From: Zygnema cylindricum
Taxonomy: Eukaryota > Streptophyta > Zygnematophyceae > Zygnematales > Zygnemataceae
Reading direction: 5' to 3'
NCBI GenBank assembly: GCA_037447655.1
Contig: JBBHKE010001879.1
Span: forward strand, 38,557-102,556
Length of the DNA: 64,000 nucleotides
Positions 23,895 to 35,882 of the stretch are shown one piece after another. The position numbers and the translations under genes were made by a program. Below the pieces are notes generated by a model. The model searched no databases. It was not told the DNA's origin and saw only the letters and a program-made list of their open reading frames with translations. How positions within the stretch are numbered: the first letter of the stretch is position 1; the number at the start of each line of letters is the position of its first letter.

Positions 23895-25309
23895 GAAAAT
23901 TTAATAAGGCGAAAGTCTTACCGCCTGCTTGTTCAAAGTTATTCGAATTGAATAAATTTTCATGTCCACCGAAGCAGCCTCTGCAGCCGTAACCTCTTAC
24001 TCCATGTCTGCCGCCTCTTCGACCGCCATTGCGGCCGCCTCTGCCGCCGCCATTGTCATTCTTGGCGAAACATTGTGGGCTGATGTGGCCCCACTTTCCA
24101 CAGTAGTAGCACAGCTTGTCCTTGTCCGAGCAAGCGGCTGAGACATGGCCAGACTTGTTACAGCGAAAACATGTGTTGTCGCCAGACTGAGATTTCCAAT
24201 TTGTAGAACAGCTTGGTTGGTCCTTTCCTCTAAAACCTCCACTAGTCCATCTAGGACCTCTACCTCTACCACCCCCTTTACCGCGGAGATAATTAATATC
24301 CGTGGCATCGGGATAGGTTACATTGAGAGTTCCTGTACTATTAGACCTTTTAGACTGACTATATTCCTCTTCCGCATTTTTCAGAAAATTGACAGCATAC
24401 TCGTATGTGTAATTATCTTTCACATTTAAGATTTGCTTAAATGAAGTATTTTTTATGGAAGTGCATTTAGAGCATTTAGAAGTCCTGTGACCTTATCTTC
24501 GTCCATAATTACCCTACCATTATTGAGCAGATTTTCTATGATGATGTTATACCTCTTTACAATATCATCTATGGACTCATTTTGTTTGAACTTAAATTGC
24601 ATAAAATCTCCGAAGATCTGTTGGCCTTTATTTTGGCCACCTTTTTCAAATTGATTCTCCAGAGCTTTCTAGCATTCATAGGCTGTCCGTGGGTGAGGAA
24701 ATGTTCATCAATAGTGGGCGTGCAAGATTGCATGAGCCCGACGATAGCTGCCAAGTCTTTTCGTTTCCATTTTCCTCGAGCAATTCGGTCAAAATTCGGG
24801 CGCTTCTCCTCTCCGTTTACCACCTTCCAAAGGTGATGCAGCGCCAATTAGGTCTTGATGTATTTTTTCCACGTTGCATAGTTGGTGCTGTTGAAAATCA
24901 CTGATTTCCCCGACATAGAATAGGAGTTTTCTTGCTTGCCTCCTTCTAAATCCAAGTCATCGCCGACAACAATTTTCTCCACTTTGTTCGCATTATCTTG
25001 ATTTCCTCCATTATGATGATCGTCATTTGGATTGCCTTGGCTCAGATTCGGGATCCTTCTATTAAGGTCAAAAAATCGTTGATCCATGAGGCCGAGGAGT
25101 CTATCGAAAAGTGAACTTAATTGCCCCTCCGTAACACCGGCTCCTCCACCATTCTCTTTTATTGGAGGATCCGGAGGATGAGGATCCATAACTCCGAAGC
25201 TAGCTTCAGTCGTTTCTCTGGGAGGATCAGTTTGATCAGCCCAAGTCTCTAAGGTAGGAAAAGATGAGGATGGCGTAAAGGGGGAGGCCTTGTTCTTGTT
25301 TTTCCCCAT
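23895..25309 (-). pseudogene. Copia element 2 gag with two zinc knuckles
   Basis: The true start is probably the ATG at 25309 (MGKNKNKASPFTPSSS), since the longer open frame upstream begins with GTG. A UBN2-type gag follows: VIFNSTNYATWKKYIKT, an in-frame stop at 24848-24850, then ALHHLWKVVNGEEKRPNFD. Near the end are two exact CX2CX4HX4C knuckles, CFRCNKSGHVSAAC and CYYCGKWGHISPQC (about 24065-24180), followed by a glycine/arginine-rich RNA-binding tail. At least one stop and one frameshift break it. Confidence 0.9.
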
Positions 25310-25356
25310 CGCAAAAACACTCGCCACTGTGACACAAAGTATGGAGCACTAATCCC

Positions 25357-25368
25357 GCTCCGATACCA
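25357..25368 (-). other. Primer binding site of copia element 2 (tRNA-iMet-like)
   Basis: Two bases inside the 5' LTR, the minus strand reads TGGTATCGGAGC, one base different from the usual plant initiator-methionine tRNA complement TGGTATCAGAGC. This is the standard minus-strand primer site of plant copia elements. Confidence 0.85.
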
Positions 25369-25370
25369 AA

Positions 25371-25868
25371 TGATTGACAAGATAAACATATATAGCAATA
25401 GATACACCACAGCGGAAGCACGATAAAGACAACAAAGATATCCAGCAGAAATAAAAAATTTATTTCACCAGAGGCTTTTCCCTCCCTAATACAAATCAGA
25501 GATACTTTCCCATACTCACACTCCCACTAAATACCCTCTACACAAGCAAAGAAAAAATATCACAAGAATCAATAAAAAGCAAAACCCCTCGACTAAAGTT
25601 GACCAGGTACACGCACGCACAGGTGCGCCGGCCACAGTCTACACCTCCTGAGCTACCTTAAGCTAACCTTCTCTTCCAGAATTCTCTATCTATAAACCAA
25701 CCAAAGTGTGGCATCATCGCCTCAAAGTCGGCCGTACAAATTGTACTGTCACTTCACCGTACATATCAAATATTTCATCGGACGCGAAGCATGAATCGCG
25801 TTTGTAATCCACGAACACAAATTAGTGAAGAATTCGTTGACGCCCGATTCTCAGAATTCAATCTAACA
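25371..25868 (-). repeat. 5' LTR of copia element 2
   Basis: 498 bp, TGATTGACAAGATAAAC to GAATTCAATCTAACA on the plus strand, a direct repeat of 18524-19017. The element's promoter should lie here. Confidence 0.95.
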
Positions 25869-25873
25869 TATTC

Positions 25874-26700
25874 TTGGTCTTACTCTCATACCCCATTTTC
25901 CTTTTTTTCTTTTAGCATAAAATATTCTTTCGCATATTCCACTTTGTAGTATATAGATCAAGCTGTGATTGATACATTTACAAGGTCTTAGGTAGAAATT
26001 TAGCGGATCCGTTCTAGCTTTGCAAGGAATTTCGACTTTTTTGCATGTCTATAATATTCACAATTTTTGCCCTGTACGAAGGTCTTTACTTTAATTTGAG
26101 ATTTTTTCTCAAAGATTAATTTGGACTTGTGTGATTGTGAGATAGCGTTTTCACTTTCTCGGTATCACTTTTCACTTGTTGTAAATGCCTTCGACAGTAT
26201 ATGCTTTGTGCGAAATTCGGCCTCTTTTTGTATTTTATCTATTTTTTGCAACAAATATTTTTTTCTTAGGATTCATGGCAGACGGGCAAGGAAAGGACGA
26301 ACGAACTTGTAAATTTTTAACGTCCAAAGAGATAATTGGGAATAGGGGATGCGTGTGAGACTTTTTTGCTCTTTCACATTTTATTTATGCTCCGCCTGTT
26401 CTGTGTTGGTTCGAATTGCGACTTCATACGAAAAGGCGATTTATTTCAGTATGCAAGGAATAACGTCCCAATGCACGATAATTCGATATGAATCGTCTAG
26501 TGCATAGAAGCGGGGCGAACGCTATTTTGATGCGCGAAAGTATTGTATGCATTGAGTAGCACGACACGTGTCAATGCACCAAAGCATCTTCTGTTGGATC
26601 TAACTACAGTACTTTACCGTCGATTGGCGGACGCATCATTTCGGCACACACGACTGGATAGTCGTAAATATATATTTGGCCTCACATGGTTACTACGAAC
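25874..26700. other. Intergenic DNA, nothing recognised
   Basis: AT-rich sequence with no domain, inverted repeat or tandem repeat that I could support. Confidence 0.4.
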
Positions 26701-27409
26701 TTAAAGCGTTGTTCCATTAGGCGGTCTCAGTAAACATCTAAAATTCGTTTACTGAAGCAACAGTTCCATTGTGTTGAGTCAGTAACCGACATCTTATTTG
26801 CGTAGCACAGTTTGATTGGTCCACGTAGTAGATGACTGTGATTCTAGTAATCTTTACAGAATCTTTGACAGCAAATTGTGACCACACATTTTTACCCACG
26901 AAGGTAAAAAGTGACTCGTACGACGTATTGAATAAAATCTGTACGGGCGGACGAAACTTAAGATTTGTAAAAGCGTACGAAAATGTAAGAATGGTTAGTG
27001 GATGGCGACAGACGCGTGAAACAATATCCTCCGTCAAATATTTTCTTGCGGCTTCCGATGGCCTCGCATCCTCCCTAGCGGAAGGCACATGTCATGTGCG
27101 ACGTGCACCGACCTGGTCGCGCGATCGTCGTGGATATTTGTTCACTTTTCCACGAGGCACGATGTTATACGTCCAGGCGCATAGAATTGACCTACTCCGG
27201 GTCACTTGTTGCGAAATGAAAGTGTCAGACGATCGCTTATCCGATTATGAATCTGACGGTCCATGTTTACGCCCATAAACGTGGAGTATCAAATCCCTAA
27301 TTCAGTAGGCTTGTTTTTCTGACATTTTTTTTTTTGATACGGCACTGTACGAAACATCACGTTTTTCTGTAAAAAACGACATTTTCCTCCTAATGGAACC
27401 TCACCCTTA
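26701..27409. mobile_element. A2: PIF/Harbinger-like MITE
   Basis: The element 26704-27406 (703 bp) is flanked by TTA on both sides. The right end CTAATGGAACCTCACCC matches the family. The left end (AAGCGTTGTTCCATTAG) has diverged in its first bases. It shares with the other copies a second GTTCCATT motif ~60 bp inside the left end and a CCACGTAG box. Small hairpins are present, such as GCACATG-T-CATGTGC at about 27085-27099. No transposase. Confidence 0.8.
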
Positions 27410-27583
27410 GACTGTCCTCCACAGACTACAAATATTTGTCGGCAAATTTTTTTTCCATGCGTCAGATTTGTAATCATTTATTATCGTCTTCGCATGCAAA
27501 CCGCTGTCCTCTATTTAGAATCTCTTCACAATGTCGTTTGTACAAGTCTCCGAAGTCCTCGTCTGCCGCACAAAGCTCCACAC

Positions 27584-27785
27584 TACAACTTGAATCGTTA
27601 TTAGCGTATAAAAATTATTAGTGTAAAGAAAAATTAGCGTCATTCATTCTAATTTAGTGCCAGGAGACGTGGCAGATTATGGTCCACGTTCTTAAATAGT
27701 GTAATTTATTATATTTAAGGTATCAATATCAAAATTTTGGGGTGCTGATATAGCGTAGATAAGGATAATAATGATTCACGGTGTA
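27584..27785. mobile_element. B-type TA-target MITE, short copy
   Basis: The element 27586-27783 (198 bp) is flanked by TA. Its ends are CAACTTGAATCGTTATTAG and the imperfect inverse ending GATTCACGGTG. Non-coding. Confidence 0.7.
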
Positions 27786-28096
27786 CAGTACACCCTTGAC
27801 TCGGCAGACGTTGCACTACAATAGTGTAATGTGTTTCATTCAAATACGAAAGGTCTCGCATGCAACTTCGTGTTTCCCTCATGATTGTTATCGTGGCGCT
27901 ACACTTAGCAGGTGTGTTTAGTGTTCACCTAGTAGTAGGCCAAGCGCTAATCATGAAACGCTACAGTAGTCGTGATACTATCACTATACCCGCTACCCTA
28001 AACTACAACCGTTGAATCTAAAATATAATCAATAATAATGTATTTTCGTTTACAATAATAAAGGTCCAATCTAATTAGTGTCAAGTAATTCAACAC
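27786..28096. other. Gap between MITE and copia 3, nothing recognised
   Basis: Contains only short TAGTGTAATG-like motifs resembling ends of B-type elements, too degraded to delimit. Confidence 0.3.
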
Positions 28097-28101
28097 TGTA
28101 C

Positions 28102-28661
28102 TATTGTTTTTAGTGCGATTCTAGGCGATTATTTCGTACAGCGATTCACGCGATTTCATTGGTACTACGAAATCGCATCGTCACAGCATCATTAGCGATT
28201 TCATAGCAGCAACATTAAATGAGGTGCTAGGCAGACGTGTAGACGTTTTCACGATACATTATTGTCAAAAGAATTGTACACGTGGCACTTGATCATACGA
28301 CCGCCACTTAGTTGCTTTTGTTTGCATTAGGATAAATAGCATAGGACAAGAGTTAGGATATATCATTCACAGACAAGTCAAGCTTGGCAGTTTTTTACAT
28401 TCAAAATCAATTGATTACTATACATTGTCCTTTCATTACACTTGTATTCCTTTTCTATTATAATGGAATCTACTTGCTGAACGTCTATCTACTATATGCC
28501 TTGCTACATGTGAATGCCTTTACTCCTCTCACCTACACCTGCCTATTTCTACCTCTATGATTTATCAAGTTCGTCGCTTCTGCGAATCTTGTTAATCTGA
28601 TCTGGTGCACGTGATCATAAGAATCTTCCTAGTTACTCGAAATGTATGATCAAGGTCAACA
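28102..28661 (+). repeat. 5' LTR of copia element 3
   Basis: Starts TATTGTTTTTAGTGCG and ends AAGGTCAACA. It begins TA rather than the usual TG; taking TATTG as the start gives an exact 5-bp target duplication. The sequence after it (GGTCATGGGCCCGCTAGG) is not the usual iMet primer site, so the primer tRNA is not recognised. Confidence 0.9.
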
Positions 28662-28689
28662 GGTCATGGGCCCGCTAGGCGCCCTTGAT

Positions 28690-29450
28690 AAGTTTGAAGG
28701 TTCTAATTAATAGTTGTGGAGGTGTCGGGCCGAGGCGGTCTTGAGGAGAGGAACTGCTTGGGGATTGTTACTCGAGTAGAGACGCGTCCGATTCCTGCTG
28801 ATGCAAACAGTGTGAAAGAAGATGAGAAAAAGGCAATGAAAGATTGGGACATGCGGGAGATTCGGGCCAAGAACTGCTGGATTCGAGGGCTGGCAGATAA
28901 TCAGCTGAGAAATGTGACGAGACTCAAAAATTCTGCAGAGATTTGAAAATCCCGAGAGGCGACACACAAACTCTCAAGTATGACAGCAAGAATCAAGCTT
29001 GGAAAGACTCTCATGACGACTATCTACCAAGACGGCACATCCATGGAGGCTTACACCTCTCACTATGCCAACCTCTTGGCCGAAGCCGACGCTGTCGGTT
29101 TCACCCTCCCCACAGACACCAAAATCACCATTCTCATACTTTCTCTCCCATTCGAGTACAAACCCATCCTCAACTGGTTAAATCACAAAGAAGTCTCCAC
29201 ATGGAAGTGGAACGAAGTTGTCGAAGCACTACTGAAAGATGAATTTGACACGAAAATCATGACGAATCGCGCTCTGCATTTTCATCTGGGAGCAGAATCA
29301 ACAACAGAGACAGAAGGGGCAGTCAAAACCGCGATAAGAAAGATGACAGAGAGTGTTTTTACTGTGACAAAGCAAGTCACTTTATCTCAGTTTGCAGGAA
29401 ATACGCCCAAGACAAACAAAATGGAAAGGTGGATGAGTCGAAGCTGAAAA
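28690..29450 (+). pseudogene. Copia element 3 gag
   Basis: UBN2-type gag. After a frameshift near 28945 the main frame reads ARIKLGKTLMTTIYQDGTSM, EAYTSHYANLLAEADAVGF, then ILSLPFEYKPILNWL. A zinc knuckle CFYCDKASHFISVC (exact CX2CX4HX4C) lies at about 29360-29400 in a second frame. The gene therefore carries at least two frameshifts. Confidence 0.85.
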
Positions 29451-29519
29451 GGGGGAAAGGGAAAGGGGAGGAGATAGTGAGCTCACATGCGATGATGGCG
29501 TCATCCCTCGCAGTCAGCT

Positions 29520-30973
29520 CCAACGACTGGATGATTGACACAAGTGTTTCAGAACACATGTGTTACATGCGCAAATGGTTCACAAACTTCAAGCAAACAA
29601 CCCCATCTCGAATTTTCATGGGAGAGAATCATTCCACACTCGCAACTGGATCTTGAGACATAGAGATAGAGGCATTAGTAGAAGGAAAACTAACATTTTG
29701 GACAATTAAAAATGTCCTATATGTCCCAGATTTCAAGAGAAACCTCTACTCTATCCCTCAAGCAGAGGATAGCGGCATCATACCAGTATGGCAAAAAGGA
29801 GGAAAGATCAAACTAATGAGAGAAGAGCTAATCATTGCAGAGGGAGAACGGATGACAGACCGAACTTACTGTCTCAAGTGTAACCCAAAGCTGAAGTCAA
29901 TTGCTCTCGCGGCAAGATCAACGCTTCAAGCAACAAACTCATCGCCAACTGCAGGCAAAGAAAACACCAAGATAAACGTCACAGAAAAGGAGTTGACTGA
30001 AACAAAGACTCACAATTTATCTAATCAATTTTTGTGGCACTGCAGATTGGGCCACTTACAGACAGAAGGGATGAGAAAAATGATCAAAGAAAACATGGCA
30101 CATGGAATCGGACTTACAGCAGTAAAGGACTCACCGGAACCGTGTCATAGCTGCGAGATGGGAAAGTCCCATCGACTCCCATTTGCACAAGCAGGTGCAC
30201 AAAGAGCTAGCAGACCACTCGAGGTCGTGCACTCCGACGTTTGGGGACCCGCGAAAGTCCCATTTTGCAGCGGCAAAAAGTATATGGTTACATTCATTGA
30301 TGACTTCACCAGGATGACACACATTTTCTTACTCAATCACAAAAGCGAAGTGTTTACTCACTTTAAAGCATACAAGGCAGCAGTGGAGAAGAAACATGGC
30401 ACATCAATCACTTGCTTACGAAGTGACAGGGGTGGAGAGTACCTTTCAAATAAATTTAATGATTTCCTCACAGCTGAGGGAATCGAACACCGCTTGACCA
30501 CACAAGCGACACCCGAAAAGAACGGCGTCGCACAAAGAATGAACCGTACATTTCTCGAGATGACAAGAAGCATGATGGCGGTTCACAATACTAAACCGCA
30601 GTATTGGGGGGAAGCCATGAGCACTGCCGTGTACCTGCGAAACAAATTTCCCACCCGAGCGTTAAGCAACTCCACACAATTCGAGCAATGGCACGGGTTC
30701 AGACCAAACCTATCCCATCTGAAAGTTTTTGGGAGAAGAGCCTACGTGTTTAACCACAATAACAAGGGAGGGAAACTGGCACCGAAGGCAATTGAGGGGA
30801 CAATTTTGGGGTATGACGAGCACAGCAAAGCATACAGAGTGCTAAACAACGGCACTAAGAAAATCATCATCAGCAGAGATGTAAGATTCGGCAAAAAGCC
30901 ACACTTCAACAGCAGTGGGAGTGAACAAGGAAGTGAGACATTCACCTTTGAACAACAGGTGAAACCATTGTAA
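29520..30973 (+). pseudogene. Copia element 3 protease and integrase
   Basis: The protease site reads WMIDTSVSEHMCYM at about 29529, where the catalytic Asp-Ser-Gly has become Asp-Thr-Ser. A TGA follows at 29654 within the protease. From 29816 a 385-residue open frame carries the pre-integrase motif FLWHCRLGHLQTEGMRKM and an integrase core with VVHSDVWGPAKV, CLRSDRGGEYLSNKF and TPEKNGVAQRMNRTFLEM. The D, D, E catalytic set appears intact. The frame ends at 30971, where a frame change begins the reverse-transcriptase region. Confidence 0.9.
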
Positions 30974-31059
30974 GCTAACCCATCAAACACTCCGCCAAGA
31001 GACGCTGATTCAGAGGAGGACACAGATGATCACCCTCTTGAGCCGAAACTCTTAAAAAG

Positions 31060-32376
31060 GTGCAACCACAGCCAGAGATAGAGGAGTTAGAAGGTGATCC
31101 CCCCACACCTGTCGAGGAAATCATTGCATCAACAAAAAGAGACGAAGCTAAAAAAGCAGCGGAAGCAGTGGTGGAAAAGGGGAAGAAGAAAAACTCGACA
31201 ACAAACCTAATGGACAGACCGAGGCGGGTTAAAAACCCACCTAACAAATTCGATGAGTGGTTGGAGACGTCAAAGGCTCCAAGGAAAAAGTTTGCTGGGA
31301 TGGCACAGGTTGAGGAACCATCGACCCTCAAAAGCGCTCTTGCAAGTGAAGACTCTGACAAGTGGAAGGCCGCCACCAATGAGGAGATGGCCTCCATTCT
31401 CAAGAATGGCACATGGACACTAGAGGACCTGCCAGAGGGGAGAAAACCAATTGGGAGTAAGTGGACTTTTAAGATAAAAAGAAACCCAGACGGAACAATT
31501 GAACGCTACAAAGCAAGGTTGGTCGCTAAGGGGTACACTCAAAAGGAGGGCATAGACTAAAAAGAGACATTCGCACCGGTCGTGAAATTTACCTCTGTTC
31601 GGGCACTCCTTGCCCTCGCCGCCATCCTCGACTTGGAAGTTGAACAGATGGGTGTAAAAACTGCCTTCCTCCACGGAGAACTCGAGGAGGAACTCTACAT
31701 GACCCAACCGGAAAGGCATGAGGACCCGATGAACCCCCATAAGGTTTGAAAACTCTCAAAAACCCTTTACGGCCTTAAACAGTCTCCTAGATTATGGAAC
31801 ATTAAGATAGATGAATATCTGCAAGGAGAGGGATTTGTAAAGATTCAATCAGATCACTCTGTATTACCATCCAGAAAGCAAGATAATCATAGCAATCTAT
31901 GTAGACGATCTGATGATACTAGGAAAAACCAAAGAGGAGATAGCAAAAGTTAAACAGATGCTATCGCAAGCCTTTCAGATGAAGGATATAGGTGAGCTTA
32001 AATATGTACTTGGCATCGAAGTGGTTAGAGATAGAGAGAACAGAGTAATTCATCTCAGTCAAAGAAAGTACATAGGGGAGCTTCTTACCAGATTTCGACT
32101 TCAAGATGCAAACGGCATCTCCTCACCTCTGGAGGAAGGGGAGAAATTTATCGAAGATCTCGAGATTCAGGATGAGCCAGTTGAGGCTCCATACCGTGAA
32201 GCAGTGGGAGCACTCATATATGCGATAATTTGCACCCGTCCGGACATCGCCACCGCCATCGGAATCCTCAACCGTTTCCTAAACAAACTAGGGAAACATC
32301 ATTGGTCAGCAGCAAAGAGAGTACTCCGATACCTTAAGGAGACAATTGAATACACTCTCGCTCTAAGGGGAACTTA
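31060..32376 (+). pseudogene. Copia element 3 reverse transcriptase
   Basis: Begins with a lysine-rich spacer, then [19 protein letters not shown] and [23 protein letters not shown] at 31558 interrupts the [12 protein letters not shown] block and TGA at 31747 falls just before KLSKTLYGLKQSPRLW. The catalytic AIYVDDLMILG is intact near 31890-31920. It continues FQMKDIGELKYVLGIEVVRD and YREAVGALIYAIICTRPDIA. Apart from two stops and a frameshift the enzyme is complete. Confidence 0.9.
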
Positions 32377-32956
32377 ACAAAGCATAAAAATTCATGCATT
32401 TACAGACTCTGACTGGGGAGGGGACATTGCAAGCAGGAAATCAACCACAGGTTACCCGGTGAACATTGGCGATGGGAGTGTGGGTTGGAGCAGCAAGCTC
32501 CAGAAAACCGTGGCACTATCCACCATGGAAGCAGAGTACATGGCCGCCGCCGCCACAATAAAGGAGGTCTTATGGCTCAGGGCATTTCTGAATGAACTAG
32601 GGTTTGTTCAGAAAACTAAGACCACCATCTACACAGATAGCCAGAGTTGTTTGGCTCTGATAAAAAATCCTATTAACCACCCTAAGGCCAAGCACATTGA
32701 CATGCGGTACCATTATATTCGAGACACTACAATTGCTGACGCCGTGGCATTCGAGTACATGCCAGATAAGGAGAACTCAGCCGGCATGCTAAGAAAGGCT
32801 ATTGGAAAAGAAAAATTGCTACTCTGTGCAGGAAAAGCAAGACTCTCCAAGGCGAAAGGAGCAATCCCTAAGGAAGAAGGAGAGGAACCTAATCTAAGCG
32901 CATTGAAGGAAAGCAAGAAAAGGAAAATAGGAGGAGTGGGAGGCGCAAGCGCCTAA
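32377..32956 (+). pseudogene. Copia element 3 RNase H
   Basis: After a TAA at 32374 the domain reads HAFTDSDWGGDIASRKSTTG, GWSSKLQKTVALSTMEAEYM, TTIYTDSQSCLALIKNP and HIDMRYHYIRDTT. The catalytic aspartates and glutamate are present. A lysine-rich tail ends at 32956. Confidence 0.9.
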
Positions 32957-33407
32957 AGTAATTGGAGTCCTTTTCCGAACCTGGTCCTTCGGCAGAACCA
33001 CCGTCGCTCTGCAGCGACGCGATTGGAGTTCGATGTACGAGGCTGCATCTGCACGTTGGCAGCTGCTGCATACGCTTTCAAATTTCACGAGCGAATTAGA
33101 GCCTCACAGGTGTGTCGTTAAATTGAAATGTACCTGAATTTGGACTTGGCATTTTATTTACGCCACAAGTGTCAAAGTTAATCTTAATGGTCCTGTATGG
33201 ACGACATTTTGGAAGTGACAACGAAACTTACATATTCTTGAAGCGACGCACGTAAGTTTAAATTTCTATACGATGTACGGCGAAGATTTTGTTCGTTTGC
33301 CACCGGGATTTACCAAAATGGACTGCGGACCATTTCTACGAAAGTTCGCAGTCAAACGAAGTCGCAGTCAACGGAAATTTTATATCGCCCTTTGAATCGA
33401 GTGGGAG
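32957..33407 (+). other. Spacer between RNase H and 3' LTR of copia 3
   Basis: Non-coding. It ends in a short purine-rich run (GAATCGAGTGGGAG) just before the LTR, likely the polypurine tract. Confidence 0.5.
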
Positions 33408-33967
33408 TATTGTTTTTAGTGCGATTCTAGGCGATTATTTTGTAGAGCGATTCACGCGATTTCATTGGTACCACGAAATCGCATCGTCACTGCATCATTA
33501 GCGATTTCATAGCGGCAACATTAAATCAGGTGTTAGGCAGACGTGCAGACGTTTTCACGATGCATTATTGTCAAAATAATTGTACACGTGGCACTTGATC
33601 ATACGACCGCCACTTAGTTGCTTTTGTTTGCATTAGGATAAATAGCATAGGACAAGAGTTAGGATTTATCATTCACAGACAAGTCAAACTTGGCAGTTTT
33701 TTACATTCAAAACCAGTTGATTACTGGACATCGTCCTTTCATTACACTTGTATTCCTTTTCTATTATAATGGAATCTACTTGCTGAACGTCTATCTAGTA
33801 TATGCCTTGCTACATGTGAATGCCTTTTCTCTTCCCACCTATACCTGTCTATTTCTACCTCTGTGACTTATCAAGTTCGTCGCTTCTGCGAATCTTGTTA
33901 ATCTGATCTGGTGCACGTGGTCCTAGGAATCTTCATAGTTACTCGAAATGTCTGATCAAGGTCAACA
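33408..33967 (+). repeat. 3' LTR of copia element 3
   Basis: 560 bp, the same length as the 5' LTR and alignable throughout without large gaps. Differences are scattered substitutions. Confidence 0.95.
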
Positions 33968-33969
33968 TG

Positions 33970-34527
33970 TACACCGCGAATCGTTATTAGTGTCAATAAC
34001 TCTAATTTGGGTTCTTAAAAATTTGATTTTTTTTTTCAAATAGGATACATGATTTTAATTTTTCCTTGACGTTAATTAAGGTACCGTACAAAATAGCGTA
34101 AAAAGCCCGAAAGTACAATAAAATCTAAATAGTTTGGCGTACGGTCTATGTTAGACCGTACATAAATGTACCTTTTCAAGTGAAAATTTACAATTTACTA
34201 ATTTACATGTTTAATTAAATCAGACGCGCACGCATAGGAACGTGCTCTCAAAAAAACGGGATTAGTTTGACATGTAAATTAGTATGGCATGTACGGATAT
34301 TTTAAATTCGCGACGGCGTACAATTTCTAATATTTTGTACGAATACATATATTAATGTATATAATCGTACGGCGAATATTCCATTTTTGCTGTTCCCAAA
34401 TTAGCATTAACGCCGAAATTAGAATACACCTTTTTTTGAAAAATTTCAAATTCTTAATTAGCATCAAGTACGGTAAATTTTCTTCAACACTATTTAAACT
34501 TTGACACTAATAACGATTCGCGGTGTA
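33970..34527. mobile_element. B-type TA-target element, 554 bp
   Basis: The element 33972-34525 has inverted ends CACCGCGAATCGTTATTAG and its reverse complement ending ATTCGCGGTG, flanked by TA. Longer inverted homology continues (AGTGTCAA). No coding capacity. TA target sites suggest a Tc1/mariner-type enzyme, which is inference. Confidence 0.85.
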
Positions 34528-35882
34528 GCTTGTTGTATGGAATGTGCCACTACGTACGCTAACTGCTCGTTATGTTGTACGGCAGTACCTAAATTGTGTT
34601 GGTTGACGGCGTCGACACTGGAAAGTGCGTGGCGGCGGTTCGAGAAAGATTTGTTTCATAGTACATGTCACCTTGTTATTGGTGGGCTTCAATCGAGAGA
34701 TTAACGCTGCTACAGAGTGTAGTGTTAAAGTTTTTTGCCCCTTGAAAATACTTTCCTCCGTGCACACTTGTAAGGTTTTTAGTCCGACGGTTACGATGAA
34801 CAAAGTAAGATCCTCATCTTCTGATTGGCGGTCTCCAGTGGAAACCCGAATCAGTGTGCGTGACGAAGAAAGGATGCTGTAAGCCAGTAAGTGGCAGAAA
34901 GAACATTAACGCTATTGGCGATACACGGTGGGCTGTAGCTACACGGACGAATCGAGGAGAACGTGTGCATTCATCATTCGTTCCTTCATGTAAGCTTCAC
35001 ACGTGGCCTCGTGGCGAGTGGTACTGTACCGGCCGTCGCGTTTGTCCCAAAATTGACCAGAAAAAGTTTGACGCAAAAACCTGACGTGGCCCTAGTGTGA
35101 ACATCGGGATCTCCTTCGACTGCGAAACATAGAGTTGACAGGACCGTATTTGACTCGCAGTTTAACAGCGATCCGCTTTACGACTACAGGCATAGAAATG
35201 TTTGTACGGTCAGTCAGCGTCACTCTACGACGTCATCACATTACAGCGGCGGCGACAGATGCAGTCTCCGTGCAGTTTCATTCCCGTCATACGCGTCAAC
35301 AGAGCGGCGTTCCCCGCCATCCGGCGGCCAATCGCACTGCCGTACAGAGCAGCCAGAATCGAACCTTCCAACCGTACATAGATGTACAGTGCTGAAACAT
35401 TGCAGGTATGTACGATAGGGTACGGTCGCAGAACTGTACGAATCTCCTGCTGTCGTCAAAGCATTGGGGCGCACCTTTTTGAGTGATCATTGGAGCGGTT
35501 TTCCGTACCGGAAGTTCAGAATTTGCTTCCTACCGTACGGTACGGCGTGTCTGCATGTGCACTCTCACTGTACGGACAGATGCTGCGCTGGTAGGTTGAC
35601 GCCGGGATTCCGAGAAAGCGGGATATAGGAAAGAGCTGAAGAAGGGAGGGGAAGAGTGCAATCCAGGTCTTCACGGAATCTCTCTCTCTCTCTCTCTCTC
35701 TCTTCCTGTTTTCCATTCTCTTTCTCGTTCCAGTTTTTCATCTCTCTTTTCTTTCTTTCTTGTGTACACTCCCTGTGTCCCTCCTTTTGAGAATCTTCAT
35801 CTCTTTTTTTTTTCAGTCTCCTTCTCTTTCAAGTTCTCTCTCTTCTTTTCTCTCTCTCTTGCGTGACGTGACATCACCTGGG
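34528..35882. other. Intergenic; region upstream of the Rab5-like gene
   Basis: No coding domain recognised. A (CT)n run lies at about 35677-35702, followed by a pyrimidine-rich leader to the ATG at 35883, consistent with a promoter/5' UTR. Confidence 0.4.

Larger units (their letters stand above)
18519..25873 (-). mobile_element. Copia element 2, both LTRs, minus strand
   Basis: The element spans 18524-25868 and is flanked by the 5-bp target duplication TATTC (18519-18523 and 25869-25873). On the minus strand the order is 5' LTR, primer site, gag with two zinc knuckles, protease, integrase, reverse transcriptase, RNase H, polypurine tract, 3' LTR, which is the copia order. Two DNA transposons have inserted: one in reverse transcriptase (20675-21432) and one near the end of RNase H (19173-19896). 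Removing each restores the reading frame across the gap. Several stops make it non-autonomous now. The two LTRs look very similar by eye, so insertion was fairly recent, yet old enough for two later insertions. Confidence 0.95.
28097..33972 (+). mobile_element. Copia element 3, both LTRs, plus strand
   Basis: The element spans 28102-33967 with 560-bp LTRs and a 5-bp duplication TGTAC (28097-28101 and 33968-33972). The order gag, protease, integrase, reverse transcriptase, RNase H is copia. Reading frames are long and most catalytic motifs survive, so it is the best preserved element here, although in-frame stops (31558, 31747) and gag frameshifts disable it. The right flank TGTAC overlaps the start of a B-type MITE. 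Confidence 0.95.

Noticed and set aside
26832-27278. 148-residue open frame
   Set aside because: It lies inside an A-type MITE, is not kept in the other copies, and shows no transposase motif.
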